From Populus alba (taxonomy: Eukaryota > Streptophyta > Magnoliopsida > Malpighiales > Salicaceae), in contig NC_133294.1 in assembly GCF_005239225.2 (NCBI RefSeq), forward strand, positions 18,861,631 to 18,925,630: a stretch of DNA of 64,000 bases, in the 5' to 3' direction. Below the pieces are notes generated by a model, which saw nothing but the letters and a program-made list of their open reading frames with translations, made no database searches and had not been told where the DNA came from. How positions within the stretch are numbered: position 1 is the first letter of the stretch; each line of letters starts with the position of its first letter. The position numbers were made by a program, and so were the translations under genes. Below are positions 35,345 through 48,656 of this stretch, in pieces.

Positions 35345-35557
35345 CACATCTTTCTTGCTGGCCCTCAAGATGTTCGAGACACATCCTTCTCTTTCTCATT
35401 TTATCCCCCCCTCTTGCCCATCAAAACCAACACCACATCCCCAACGAGCAGCAATAAAACACACTACAACCCCAGCACCGCAGCGTATAACCAGTTTTTG
35501 AACTCTCAAGTTTTGGCAGGAAATTAGTTAAAGAAGAGTAGAAATCTCATTATAGTA

Positions 35558-37166
35558 ATGGGTGTGGATTACTACAACACATTGAAGGTTGACAAGAATG
35601 CTAAAGATGAAGACTTGAAGAAGGCTTATAGAAAGCTAGCTATGAAATGGCATCCTGATAAGAACCCGAATAACAAGAAAGAAGCTGAGGCCAAATTCAA
35701 ACAGATCTCTGAAGCTTACGAGGTTGGTATCATGATCACTCTACCTAGTATCTCTATTCTATACATAATAATTCTTTATTGCTATATGTTTTTCATGCTC
35801 TCTGCACATGGAGTGATAGCTCTGTTCTAGAGGGGCAGCTACTTATCTGGGCTGTCGGCAATCGGTCACCTTTCACGTTGAAATCACATTTCAGGATTTG
35901 GGTTTTGCTTTTTTCCCATAATTGCTGGCCTTTTTAGGATTTCCCCATCAAAATCTCCTCTGTTTTTATGGTGTTTAGACAATATATTGCCTCTCATATT
36001 TGGTCTCTTTTCAGATCATGCAGAACTAAATAGGAACTCATGTTTTGTATGCTGATTATTTTAAAGGTTCTAAGTGATCCTCAAAAGAGAGCAATTTATG
36101 ATCAATATGGAGAAGAAGGGCTTAAAGGTCAGGTTCCACCACCAGAAGCTGGTGGTCCAGGAGGAGCAACCTTCTTCTCAACAGGAGATGGGCCGGCAAC
36201 ATTCAGATTCAATCCGAGAAATGCTGATGACATTTTTGCTGAATTTTTCGGCTTCTCGAGTCCGTTTGGAGGAATGGGAGGTGGTGGTGGTGGTATGAGG
36301 GGTGGTTCGAGGTCATTTGGTGGAATGTTTGGGGATGATATTTTTAGTTCTTTTGGCGAGGGACGTCCAATCAATTCAGCTCCTCGGAAGGCTCCTCCAA
36401 TAGAGAATACATTGCCTTGTAGCCTGGAGGAGCTCTACAAGGGGACCACTAAAAAGATGAAGATTTCAAGGGAGATTGCTGATGTTAGTGGGTAAGTGGT
36501 ACCTTAACCATCTTGTCTTTCTACTTGTATGCCTATATTAATAGACAGCAATTGCATGCTTTGATTTGTATCAGACTTTATATCTTAATTTTGGCGATGG
36601 TGTGTTCCTTCATGTCTTTTGGATGCTTTGAACTTGATGGGATTTAACTTTCCGTGCTCCCCTAGCCAACCTTTCTTCAGCATGATCCTTTCTCTCGCAT
36701 ATATTAACTGCTGGTTTTGTGGTACAGGAAAACACTGCCCGTGGAGGAAATCTTGACTATTGATATCAAGCCTGGTTGGAAAAAGGGAACAAAAATAACC
36801 TTCCCGGAGAAAGGTAATGAGCAGCCAAATGTTATCCCCGCAGATCTTGTCTTCGTAATCGATGAGAAACCACACAGCACATTCTCAAGGGAAGGCAACG
36901 ATTTGGTTGTGACGAAGAAGATATCTCTTGTAGAAGCTCTAACAGGCTGCACCGTTCATCTCACGACCTTGGATGGGAGGACCCTCACCATCCCCGTCAA
37001 CAACGTGATTCATCCGGACTATGAGGAAGTAGTCGCCAAGGAAGGTATGCCGCTACCGAAGGACCCATCAAAGAGGGGCAACTTGAGAATCAAGTTCGAC
37101 ATCAAATTCCCAACAAGGCTATCTGCTGAGCAGAAGTCAGGAATCAAGAAACTATTAAATTCTTAG
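35558..37166 (+). CDS. type II DnaJ/Hsp40 co-chaperone (DNAJB class)
   Basis: Three exons: 35558-35722, 36067-36491 and 36728-37166 (1029 bp, 342 aa). Junctions are GAG|gttggt, ttaaag|GTTCTA, GTGG|gtaagt and tacag|GAAAAC, and the frame is continuous. The N-terminal J domain (residues 4-70) has HPD at 32-34, which stimulates Hsp70 ATPase. A Gly/Phe-rich linker (about 77-155) has GGMGGGGGG and FGGMFGDD. There is no cysteine-rich zinc domain, so it is type II. The C-terminal peptide-binding domains follow, with [32 protein letters not shown] and DGRTLTIPV. This order and length match the cytosolic plant DnaJ B family (Arabidopsis At2g20560/At4g28480 type, from memory). It is expected in cytosol and nucleus. 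An HSE lies 214 bp upstream. It converges with RLT. Confidence 0.95.
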
Positions 37167-37996
37167 ATCCGGCCGATAGTACATGTGAATATTCTTCGAG
37201 ATGGTTGTGAGTTTCTGCCTCTGTCTTGTGTCTGTATGGCTGAATCAATAGAGCATTCATTGTCAGGATGAATAAAAAGCAGCGGTTTCAGCCTGTGCCC
37301 TTTTGGATTATATAGTGTGTACTAATGATAACTACTAAACGAAGTCATAAGAAGATGCTTGTCTTAAACGGCACTGGAATGCTATGGAATAGTTTCGTTC
37401 TTGTGCTCTCTAGGTGTGTGGCTAGCAAAGACAGGGAGATGATACCATATTTTGTTGCTCTTGGGCTATTGGCTCTTCAAGTATTTTACGTTCGCCGTCG
37501 ATTGGAAACAGAGGCAGCCAGGGGAGCCGCTGGGTCTCCCTGTCATGCTTCATGGAAGGATGTGAAAATCCCCAGCCCCGAGCTTGCGCTTACAAGCTTC
37601 TCCTCGGCGTTTCTTGTTTCCTTCGCTAAGAAAGAAATTCTCATGAAAAGGGAAAATGTAACGTTAATTTGCTATATTGACAAATCAGTGTCAGACAAAA
37701 CTTCATATAAAATAGAACAAAAAAAAAAGGGGAAAAGCCTCATTTTCCAGGACACGCTTACAGATACAATCCAATGCCTCACTAACAATGATGAATTACA
37801 ACGCGAATCTGTCTAATTACTTTCTACCTCCTCTTTCTGCTATGTATTGCCCGCTAAAATAGAGTAAGGGGCAATTCTCTTTCTTACTTCCCCCTATTAT
37901 ACAATAATTTAGCTGGTTGCCAGTCAAGCTGCGTGATTCAAAATTGTTAAGGCAGCTCAAATATATGACTATATCAAGCGCATTAGCAAATATGCT
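37167..37996. other. 3' intergenic between convergent DnaJ and RLT
   Basis: The DnaJ 3' UTR is expected here, with AATAAA at 37271-37276 as a likely poly(A) signal. A 163-codon + frame (37325-37816) begins beyond that signal and shows no family features. The RLT 3' UTR is expected to enter from the right, up to roughly 37800. Confidence 0.55.
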
Positions 37997-40900
37997 TCAG
38001 TCACTGTACTCGTCTGAATCCGCAGAGTCCATACCTTCATCACTCTGCACCCGATTGGCAGCTCTGTCTGATCCATCACTCATTTCCATGTCCCCCTCTG
38101 AATCATCCTCTCCCATGGCTTCAATGCCGTTAGAAACATTTGCATCATCATCACTCACCTCCATTGGATTTCTATTCCAGCCATTCGAAATGCCATTGAA
38201 ACCTGGTTCCCAGTTTCCTTGCCCATATACCTCTTCAACATTATCATCAGATTCTGCTTCTTCCATAATGTTGCTGTTATCATCACCATTCATCCTGCCC
38301 TTTTTAACACTCCAATCTTCATCACCAATGTTTCCGAATGATTTAACATAGTTGTTGTGGACAGCTGATTTTTTCGATAGGTAGCTCGTGGAGGCAGCCT
38401 TGTCAGTCATCCGACCAAGCAAGGGCTCCTTGGGTTGCATCTTTTCCACTCTCCTCTTCCTTACTGTCCGTCGACCCCGACTAGTTGCTGGCAAATTTGT
38501 TTTTTTCCCCTGCTGCCTTGGTCCTTGATTCAAATTCTGAGTTCCCCTAGAAGAACTCTTCCTGCCTGTATCAGATTTTAAACCAGGCATTCTTCTCTGC
38601 CACTTTGTTGCAAGTCCTTGATCGCGCCTCCCTCGTCCACGTTTATAACTGCTCTGCTTACCACGTAGATCAACAATATCTTCTTTAATGTGCTCTTCTT
38701 GCTTTGTATCTTTTAATTCAACATCTTCATTCTTAAAGGGAGAATATCTTGAAGAAAGCTTCTGCATATGAGAAAAACTGGGCATATATAATCACATTCA
38801 AAGAATATTTCATATCAGGGATCAGCTATAATTTTCCAAAATGCCACTGGTGATGATCTTTCAACTCAGTGTGTGGCCCCAACTTGCCCATAATAGGCTG
38901 TCAATCATGGGTTTGCATCCACACTCTTCCCCTAACTAAGGGTATAGGTGATGATCATTCTAAAAGCTGTTAAAACATGTGGGATCGTAACTTCCTTTAA
39001 AACACTCAAAGATTCCAACTCTTTTAGAAATTTTGCAGAACTTTCTACTCAATTTAAAAGTGGGAAAAGGAATGAGGGATGTCAACCCATCCCCACCTCA
39101 TCTCAGAAAAATTAAAAAAACCCACATAGGCAGATCTTAGCAATGACAGTAAATGAAACAGAAAGTGAACAAAAAAGCTGGGGAGAATTAACTGACCATA
39201 TATAGTTTGACTGGTTTTTCAGCAGAGGGCTTGGGTTTCTCATTCTTTACATAAATAATAGATGCATCTAGCTCAAAAAGCCTCAGGGCCACAGCTGCAG
39301 TGGTTTTTGGCATCCATGGAAGTACAGGAACCAATCCCAGACTAGCAGAATCATGTGCTGCACTCCCTGACAATGCAGAGGAGCCCAACAATTCTTTAGT
39401 CATCTCAAAATTCGATGACAATCTCTCTCTTTTTATGGCACTCTCAAACACGGTCAATATCTGCAATATGAACTCTAAAATAAGCAAAAACATCCCACCA
39501 GGTATGTAATATGCTTGTTACTGTAACGTCTTGTTGCAAATCCACAAGCAAATTTGTCCATTTAAAAGCACATTAGCAAAGCAAATTGTTTATCCACATG
39601 GGCAAGCAAATTGTTAATCCACATGGGCATATCGAAATCCATAGTCCTTTCCAGCCTCAGGACTGCACTGCAGCAAGACCATAACAGGGCAACAGCAGAA
39701 TAAATTAATACACATCATTCTTCTCTCTAGAGCTCATATATATGTATAACAGGGCAACAGCAGGATAAAATTAATAGACATCATCCTTCCATCGAGCATA
39801 CCCATGAAATTTTTTAAAAATAAATAAATAAGTGTCACGATAACAGTATGTTTCCTCTGAACAAATATATATATATATAACACTTCCCTGCCCCATCATT
39901 AACAGAATACAAGTAATGGTAATAGAAGTAACAAAGAAAATCACAGAGCATCACTATTTAGGGAGAGAAACTAACTAGGCATTACATATTTATGCCAGAT
40001 ATTGAACAGGAAAAACACAAAAAAATATGCATGTTAATTTTTTGTGATGTATAATAAGTTGAGAACCTGCAGGAATTCCTCAGTTGATGATGGCATTGCC
40101 AACTTCATACCCCAGTCCTTCCTGGGGATTCCCATCCAAAATGACTCAAGAGCTTCTTGTGGAACAGATACCTGCAAGCTCAAAAGTGAATAATATCAGT
40201 CAGCATGATTAATAATCATCAACACTTGGGACCCAGACTAAGAAAATATTTTCCTTTCATTTGTAAAAAGATTTAATTAAACTGTCACATGAAAATTTCC
40301 AACCTCAATGCAACTTAAAAGTGCCGTCAGCAATCTGGTTCCTGGAGGTAAAGAAGAATCACAAGCACATGCATTTCCAGGATCAATCTTCCTTTTCTTT
40401 TTGCATTGAATCTCATGTTCAGCAAAATCAAATTTCTTGTTTTCAAATTTAAATGTTTGGTGGCAACAAAGACAGTGGGAGTCTTCAGAGAGATATGTGT
40501 CAAGACACAGGTCACAAGTGTCCAATAATTGCTCACATCTTTTCTTTCCATATTTCACGGCACATAACGTTGAGGCATTAAAGCACTCTTTCCATATCCA
40601 GTTCTGAAAATCCTGGTACCTTTTCAGAGCACCCTTCCTCTCGGCTGAATTTCTGCCAAGCTCAATACTAAACAAAGAAAAAGCATCCGAAGTATCTGAG
40701 CTGGAAACACAAACCATACTGCTAGGGCTGTCGTCTGCTGGGCAATCAGCAGTGTCTGTTTCAGCTGTTTCTTTTTCATCTGTGGTTCCACTTTGGCACA
40801 CAATGTTTGCAGATCCCAAGTTCCTTCGAACATTTTCTCTGAAAGATGATTCAATCTTTTGCAACATGATACACAAATGAGATTCCCTAACCCCACGTGT

Positions 40901-43900
40901 ATCCAAAGATGATAAAAGTGTATCAAAAGCCTGAACAGAAATAGAGTTGAATATGGTATCAGTGAATGCTGCAAGGCATCAACCAAAGAACAAAAACTCA
41001 TCATGTGATCCAAGGAGGTTCACATCCTCATGTGATCAATCATGAGAGATAAAGAGAGACTAGCATCCATCAGTAAAGAGATTATTTCCAACTCTAGAAA
41101 GTGGAAGAGGAGAAGTCCTAAAAGAGAAATCTTCTTGTTTTTAAATGCTAGGACAACCTCTAAGGAAAAATCCAGCAGAAAGGTAGAAGATGAAAAGAGA
41201 AAGCATGTGCTTCCACTAGAAGAGATATCATATATTCTTGTTCTTAGATTACAATTGAACTATATGTTTCCCCAAGAAAGAAGGAAAAGCACAAATTCTC
41301 TCCAAGATTCTCTAGCAATTGCATGTCAAAGCTACATGAAACCAAGGACAACATCATCATATCCCCCCCCCCTCCTCTCCCCAATAGGTCGCATCTATAC
41401 AATTACAATTATTCAGATCATGTCTGCAACTAAAATATCCATGGTCACTGGGGGATAACTGGCGGTATTCATCTTAAGAATTCCATTTTAACTCTGGCTT
41501 TAAGAGTCTAAGCAAAAATTAAAAAAAATTATCACAAATTCTTAGAGATTATTACAGCAGAGCTTGCAATCAAAATATAAATGCATAAATCACAAAGAGA
41601 TAAATTACCTCTTCCGAATCAATAACCCTCCAATTTCCATCATGTAATTCTACAAAGATCCTACCAGAACAAGGATCATTTCTAGAAGCAGATGCCACAA
41701 ACTGCCAGTACCTATTACGTCTGCGATCTTGGCCAAGGGGCAAGGACCTGTAAATATACATCTCTTCTGCTAGGTGGGCAATATAAGCTTTCAATTGAGA
41801 ACGGGACCTTTTTGAAGCATATCCATGCTGCTGAGCTGAAATGTTATCTGGATTCATGGAAAGATCTTGAATAACCAAAGCTTTCTCAGAAAGAGCACAG
41901 CTTACATGATTCTCTGCATCTTCTGGCAATGGTTTCTGATCCTCAACATTACTTGGAGATGCTTCCTTATTTTTTCCATCAACAAGAACCAAGGGGCTTT
42001 GGCTGCCCTCCACAGCAGAACTAGTGACTTGTGTTTCAACTTTTATCCCAGTAAAAGATGGAAAATCTAATTTACTGATGAACTCTTCTTTCAACCGACT
42101 TCTATCTAATTGTGCCTCAGCCCACATTTGCTTTTTAAGAACATTTGCAGCTTCCAAACGATCCTGTAGAACTTTATATTAATTACAAGGGAAAAACTAG
42201 CAGCTTCCTGGCGTGAAAGTGATTTAACATTTGACAAAACAGAATTAGAACATTTACCTCAAGAACAGCACGGATGGAATTCCCTTCGTTCGAAATACCA
42301 ACTAACACAACAAGGGCACTAAGACGTTCTTCGACACTGAGATGAGAATATTCCCCTTCAGTGAGTCCCTGAATCCATGATTCACCTGAGTTTTTTTCAT
42401 CAATTTCAATATTTTCTTCATCTGCGTTATTAGTCCCCTCATCTTTATGAGTAACACACTGCTCAATGATACTAGGAGCCACTGCATCCTTTGGGCCATT
42501 CAAAGAGAAAGATGAAAGACCTTTCTCACACTTATTTTGTACAGTTAATGAAGCGTCGTTACTGACTTTACCACTTCCACTCCCAGATAAAGCATTTACT
42601 TTGCTAGAATGGACAGTGCTTTTGTTAGAACTCATTGGAGTAGCTAAATCATCAACTTCAGGATCCTCATCAGCATCTCCTTCAGAGTCCTCATCTCTTT
42701 CAACATCATCAGCATCTTCTCCACCTAAAAATCCATTTTCAAATATTCTAATTTTCTTTCTGGCTTCTGCAAGTATTGCCTCAGCATCAGCAGGATCCTT
42801 TCTGAAAGCTGCCCGTACACAATATGTTGAAGGAGCAATTCTTTCAAAAAGCTTTTGATCCCTTGTCAAAGCAACAGAAATAGATGCCTCTGGCGTCTTG
42901 CTTGTTGTCAGGTCTCGAAGTCCAGATTTCTGTAAGCAAAGGGGACAAATAAGGACAATGACAGTGAGGAAAAATTAATTTTAACAAACAAAACTCACCT
43001 GAATCCTGTCTGCAAGTTCTAGCACTGTTAATCCTTTGCTACCTTCAAGAGAAAGAACATGAAAAGCTGCAAACTTAACAGTTCCAGGTGTCAACCGATG
43101 CCTGGATCTTCTAGGAAGCAACAAACCCTTTTCTCGCATTAATGCAAATGCATTTTCAGCTGCTGATCCGTTGCGTATAATAGAAACGATATCTTCACAA
43201 TCTTTAACCTGCAACTAACAATACAATCATCTGTGAGTACATGAAAGGAAAAGGCATAAAAATAATAATCAGTCCAAAAACATCTTATTATACACATTTG
43301 CATGAGCTAATAACGGGCACTTAAAAAATGTGGTGGAAGTTATCATACAGATCGAACATAAATTATTATCAAAGCATGTAATTTAACAAGTGCTGAAGCA
43401 TAATTAAGCTAAAGCGCACCTAGAAACATCTTAGCATGCCATAAAAACTAATAAAGGTCATTAATAAGTATCCTATCTTAGGAGGGAAAACTGAAAACAA
43501 TCCTACCATTCAGCATTTTTGCATAGATGCCTGCTCTCAAGACCCAAACAAGAAACTTTATTGTTGCAAGCCTAGGACTTTCACAAGCACACCAAGGATG
43601 ACTCGTGCCACATATTTGATGAGTTAGTTATAAAGGCACAACAAAATCCTTAAGAATCATAATGCCAAATAGTCCTAAATAATGAATTCACTATGAAAAA
43701 AGGCAGATATATCACAATTAACAAATTCCCAGAAAGTAACCATATTCTAAAACTACTGAACTACAAGTGAAGTTTCAATTGTCCATTTTCTTGACTGTAT
43801 TATTCCTCCTCTCGTCAGCTGTACATCGTTCTCTTACCAACTCCAATGAAAGCTTTAATCTTTGATTAAATGTGCTACCTCACTATTTTTCTTGTTTCTC

Positions 43901-45917
43901 CCCATCTTCCAAGTCTCAATCAATGATATCAATTAAGTAATTCCAATTGTTACTGCTCTGAGAATTTATTGGTGTATAGGAATTCAGCTCTCTCTAAACC
44001 AGTTTTAATTGGCATATATATTGCACATTAAAGGACCTAATGCAGGAAGAAAATAGAAGAAAATGAAGAAATCAAGACAAGGACAAACCTCGTCAATATC
44101 ACCCAAACCTGCCCATGTTGCACGCTTTTTCTTCAACCGTGGCCCAAACCCTGCAGACAATGCCAATTGCCGGAGTATTTCGGGCCATGTTAATGAATTT
44201 AAGTGTTGCTGCCAGTTGCGTATATCAAAGCCCCATGTATGCGCCTAATAGATTTAAGAAAAAATATAAAATGGTTCAGCATCAATTGAAAGCGTATCAC
44301 TCCAATGAATATCAGTAAGCACTTCCATGGAGTAGATCTTACCCCTTGAACAATTTGTGGATGTCCACCTTCAGGATTGGCTGTATAATATTGATTTATC
44401 CCTAATCCACTAGATGGTGTCCTAGCAACATCTTCAATGTCTTTAATTATTAATTTCAGAAGAGCAACATGTAATTCACCAAGCAATCTTGAATCCTAAA
44501 ATCAAAATGCCATAAAAATCAACTAAGAGCAAAAGGATGGTGCATAAAACAGAGTCAGAGAAAACAAAATTGACCATGATGAAACTCCATTAGAAACTCA
44601 CATAGTCATGGAAAGCTTGAACAAACTCATCGAGTGTAAATGGCCATAGCCCAAGGACATCAGCAAAAGCAATAAAAAACTTCCAGACCTGAAAAAGACA
44701 AAAATTTAGGGGGGGTCAAAATACAGACAAGAAATTATTAACATTATCAAAAAATTCTCTGAAGCAACATAACAAGCATAGACAAACAGTGTAGATGAAA
44801 GCATAACTTTCATGAGTTAAAAAGAAATGGCACAAATGAGCATCAAAAAACAAGCCTTCTCAGAGTTATCAGAATTTTGTTAGTGGAACTAGAATGTACG
44901 CTAGTGAATCACATGCTAATCAGAAAATCCTGGATTGATAATACATAACAGAGCCCAAGGAAATAAAAGCGAGTTTAGGACATACCATCAGAAGATTCCC
45001 AATATTTTCTTCAGAATCTTGCCACGGTTGAAATCCAAAAGATTTTTTTAATTGCACGGCCTCAGATGGGAATGTGATCAACAAGTCTGGAACACAGAAT
45101 ATTGCTTTTGTAACTACTAAAATGTTAAAAACAAACTTCTAACCCTCCTATTTCAACAGAAAAAAAATCAAATTATTCTTTTAAATTGTGGTCTAGTCAT
45201 CAGATATGATTACCTCTAAATGAATCAAGATTTTGCAAAGTATCATAGTTGAGGTTAACTATTGAGGCTAAGCCTTTGCTTGCAGCAATCAATTCCATGA
45301 GTTCTAGCTGTTCATCCTCAATAAGATCCAAAGAGTCTTTAGCAATCTTGCGTGCAGTTGCTTTCTCCATGGCAGCTTTGCGTTTCACTGCCTCTTTCTC
45401 TCTACGAAGCTCTTCTTTTTGCCTTATTTTCTCAGCCTTGAAAATAAACAAGGAAACCAAAGAGATAGTTGGAATACAGCTATCTAAACATTAAAAAAAC
45501 TGGCTAAAAGCTCAGAATAGGGGACTCAAAACTCACTCTTAAATACTCTTTCTGCATAAACTTTTCTTTTCGGTCAAGTTCACGTTTTTGCTCCCTAAGT
45601 GATCTCTCCTCCTCTCTTTGCTTTTCACGCATTAATCTCTCTTCTTCTTTTCGTCTCTCACGATCAAGCCTTTCCATCTCTTTCTTGATCCGTTCTTCAT
45701 TCTGAGATTGCAAGTTCAAACATCAGAATCAGATGAAAAAAATACATGTTGGCATCTGATGCATGTTAACATAGTACCTTCCGCCTTAAAATATCTTGTT
45801 TCTCAAGGTCTTTGCGTATCCGAATCTCATAAGCTTCAACTTCTCTTGCAGTTCTAGGTTCATCAATCTATAAAAGGCAACCACATATATCATTCCCAAT
45901 CCTTGATTAAATGACAC

Positions 45918-45953
<36 letters not shown>

Positions 45954-48466
45954 TTGATGACTTCATAATACCTTGTGTTTCCTTTCCAACTGCAGCTCAG
46001 TGTCATTGTGGAAGGTTTGTGCATCAGAAAAGACATTTGGATTTTCTGGTCCCATAATAGGATGACTAATAGATTGAGCACTTGTTCTATTTTTTGTAAA
46101 GGTGTCTTGTTGCAAGAGATAGTCACCATCCCTTTGAGGTGATGAAAACACATGCCCCCTCTTGTCTTGTTGAGACAAAAGGCGAGCACGTGGTATTTGG
46201 CCTACACCAAATGGTGAAGCTCTTCCCCTCAAAGTGTCAACTGGCAAATCATGATAAGGAGATTGGATATGCGGTCCATATGTATCAGATCGAATACTGG
46301 CCGGATCCTGGAGAAAGTGATACTTATTAGGAGCCTTTGCAGAGGTATAAGATTGAATTGCTACTTAGGAGTTCAACCAATATGAACTATGTGAAATACA
46401 TAATCTACACTATAGAAATCCAACATTTACTCAGGAAGGCACACATCATATCAATCTATGGTACTAATATCATGAAAATATCGGTTATTTATGGAATCCA
46501 GTGCAGAAGTGGAGAAATCCCCAAACAATGGAGAGAACAAGCTATAAGAACTTGATAGATATGCAACAAGGTCAATTCCATTAGCTTGAGAATAATTAAA
46601 AGCAGACTTCCACTACCTTCAGGCTGTCACCTATTATCGTTTTGTGCTTATCAAGAAGGATGGTTTCTTCTTTGTTAGTTGTCAATTGCTAATTGCAGGT
46701 TGCTATTATCTTGCAATGGATTTAGATATAATAGCAGTCCTAGCAATAAGAGAACACAGAACCTCATCTGAACTAAGAGATGGTAATATAGGCTAACCAA
46801 AGTACAAAAAAAAAAAAAAAAAAAAGACCAAGATACCAAGAAATTGGAACAGGGGGGGGAAATGAAAAATCCCTTGTTTAATGACCAATAACTTTTGGAT
46901 GCTGACAGCACACCAACACATCACAAACCATGTTGCAGTTCTATAGTAGCAAGGAAATACAAAAAAATCTCAACCAACATTGTACATGTAAGTGCACAAC
47001 AAAAATAAAAAAAAAGATATGATGAATTTGAGAAACTACTTTGCTTGATTTAGCATCACGTCGCTCATATACTTTGTCCTCATAAGAATACCCCATTCGC
47101 TTCGGTTGTTCTGTAATTGCAGCTGCATAAGTGTACATAAATATATTTAGCAAATGTGATCCCAACATCAAAAGAATAAAAAGTTCACAGGTCAATGTTT
47201 AACAGAACATAGAGAAAAGTTTTGTTTCTTTACCACAAACATCAGTGAACAAACAATTAGAACCAAAAACACTATCCTAATTCATAAAGTTTCATTTCAA
47301 ATATCCTAACGAGCACAATTTTTAGTTGCAATTAGAGTACAAGTGAAGTTCACTTGTTCATTTCAAATAACAAACAAGCAAATGTAAAAACAGTAAAAAT
47401 TAGCAACAAAAGGCATGGAATAAAAGAGCATCCATGACGACTAAGCATTTTTTTTATTTTGCTCTAAACTGAACTCAGATCACACAATGCCTACGTTCAT
47501 CCCACCTCATTTCAAAAACAGCTGTTACTACAGTATCAAGCAATCAGAAGTACAGCAGTTTTAAAATCAGTTAAGCACCTATGGGTTCCCCAAACGCATC
47601 AGGTGGCAAAGGATCAAACTCCATTCCGAGAATTGGTCCATCCTCCCTCAATGGCTCTCCAAGTTGTGCCTCCACACAAGCAATAGCTCTAAGCTCCATA
47701 ACCGATCGGGGTGATGACTCGTAGTGTCTTCTCATCTTATGGCCATCATTCAAAACCACCTTTCTTGACTCAGAAAGCGGACTAGAACCCGAAACAGACC
47801 CGGACCCATAATCACTCCCACTGTCAGCCCTCACTATCCTCATATCCTCCAAAGGAGACTCGGACAATGGAGCTGCTTTCCGGTGCTTTACCGGATTCTC
47901 CTTTCTGTCTTTTAATCTCCTGTGGCAAAACCACATCTGCAACTGCCTATCAGATAGTCCTAATTTCTCCGACAACTCTGCCCGCATCTCATCGGACGGA
48001 TACGTGTCCGCTGATCAAACCAACAATGAAACACCAAAAATAAGCCAAATAATACAGCAAGGAAAAAAAAAAACTTAACTACATAACACAAAAAACACAT
48101 ACTTATGCACACACATAATGCACAAAATAATAATAATAAAGGAATCAAAATCATCCAAACCCCATAAAATTAACAAAACAAGCTAAGAGGCAAAAATTAC
48201 ACATGGAAAAATTTTAAAAAAAAAAACCCGAAGAAACAACTAAGCTAACACAAAAAAATTAGCTAGCTATAACAACAAAATCACCAAAATGTCACAAAAT
48301 CTCAAAAACACAACAATTAAGCCTCTACATTCAATAGCACACCAATTAACACGAATTCATGAACGAACGGAATCATAAGCACAAAAAATCGAGAAAATTG
48401 AAATCAGAAGAGATCAACAAGCACAAAAGCAAGCAGAAAGATTGAAAACAAAAACAAATAAAACAT

Positions 48467-48507
<41 letters not shown>

Positions 48508-48656
48508 GTGCACGGACTGGCATAAGCGTTCTCGAGGGTTTGGAGTTGGAAAGGAGTCTTCATCTGTCGTTTAGGCTTGCTTTGACCTTCATTAGAATTC
48601 ATAGCATTACTCTTCGATTTGCTGTGATTTTCTCCTTCCGAATTCGCCTCCTCCAT
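37997..48656 (-). CDS. RLT: RINGLET-type homeobox-DDT chromatin protein (RLT1/RLT2)
   Basis: Eighteen exons, minus strand: 48518-48656, 47579-48010, 47040-47122, 45972-46307, 45778-45867, 45537-45701, 45214-45436, 44986-45086, 44602-44688, 44343-44495, 44089-44244, 42999-43208, 42258-42929, 41609-42163, 40304-40930, 40067-40171, 39197-39460, 37997-38761 (5163 bp, 1720 aa, all GT-AG). Domains: homeodomain about 27-88 with WFCHRR at 73-78; basic/acidic coiled coil about 355-470; DDT about 487-550 (NLLMVWKFFIAFADVLGLWP); WHIM1 region about 603-655 (FTLDEF and WGFDIRNW parts); HARE-HTH about 656-780 (RRSRHRLTPGTVKFAAFHVL); WHIM2/WSD about 1085-1134 (SLPLGQDRRRNRYWQF); Cys cluster near 1290-1330; acidic tail ending DSADSDEYSD. 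RLT proteins pair with the ISWI remodellers CHR11/CHR17 and restrain flowering genes in Arabidopsis. Length is as in RLT1/RLT2. The start ATG has G at -3 and +4. Confidence 0.95.
39570..39790. repeat. local duplications in RLT intron 16
   Basis: gcaaattgtt.atccacatgggca occurs twice at about 39577-39630, and ataacagggcaacagcag twice at about 39680 and 39748, each followed by a taaattaata..acatcat block. Intronic short duplications. Confidence 0.6.
45921..45948. repeat. (GA)n microsatellite in RLT intron 4
   Basis: An uninterrupted GA tract, CT on the transcribed strand, about 25-50 bases after the intron 4 donor. Confidence 0.93.
48474..48504. repeat. (GA)n microsatellite in RLT intron 1
   Basis: A GA tract, CT on the transcribed strand, starting 14 bases after the donor of intron 1. 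A shorter GAGAGAGAGA at 48692-48703 lies in the 5' UTR region. Confidence 0.93.

Noticed and set aside
36129..36374. Minus frame opposite the DnaJ Gly-rich exon
   Set aside because: It is the antisense reading of the Gly/Phe linker, giving artificial proline runs.
37325..37816. 163-aa + frame after the DnaJ gene
   Set aside because: It lies beyond the likely DnaJ poly(A) signal and has no recognised domain. It ends in lysine-rich low complexity from an A run. It is most likely chance within the convergent 3' region.
41042..41458. 138-aa + frame
   Set aside because: It lies entirely within intron 14 of RLT, on the opposite strand, with no family similarity.
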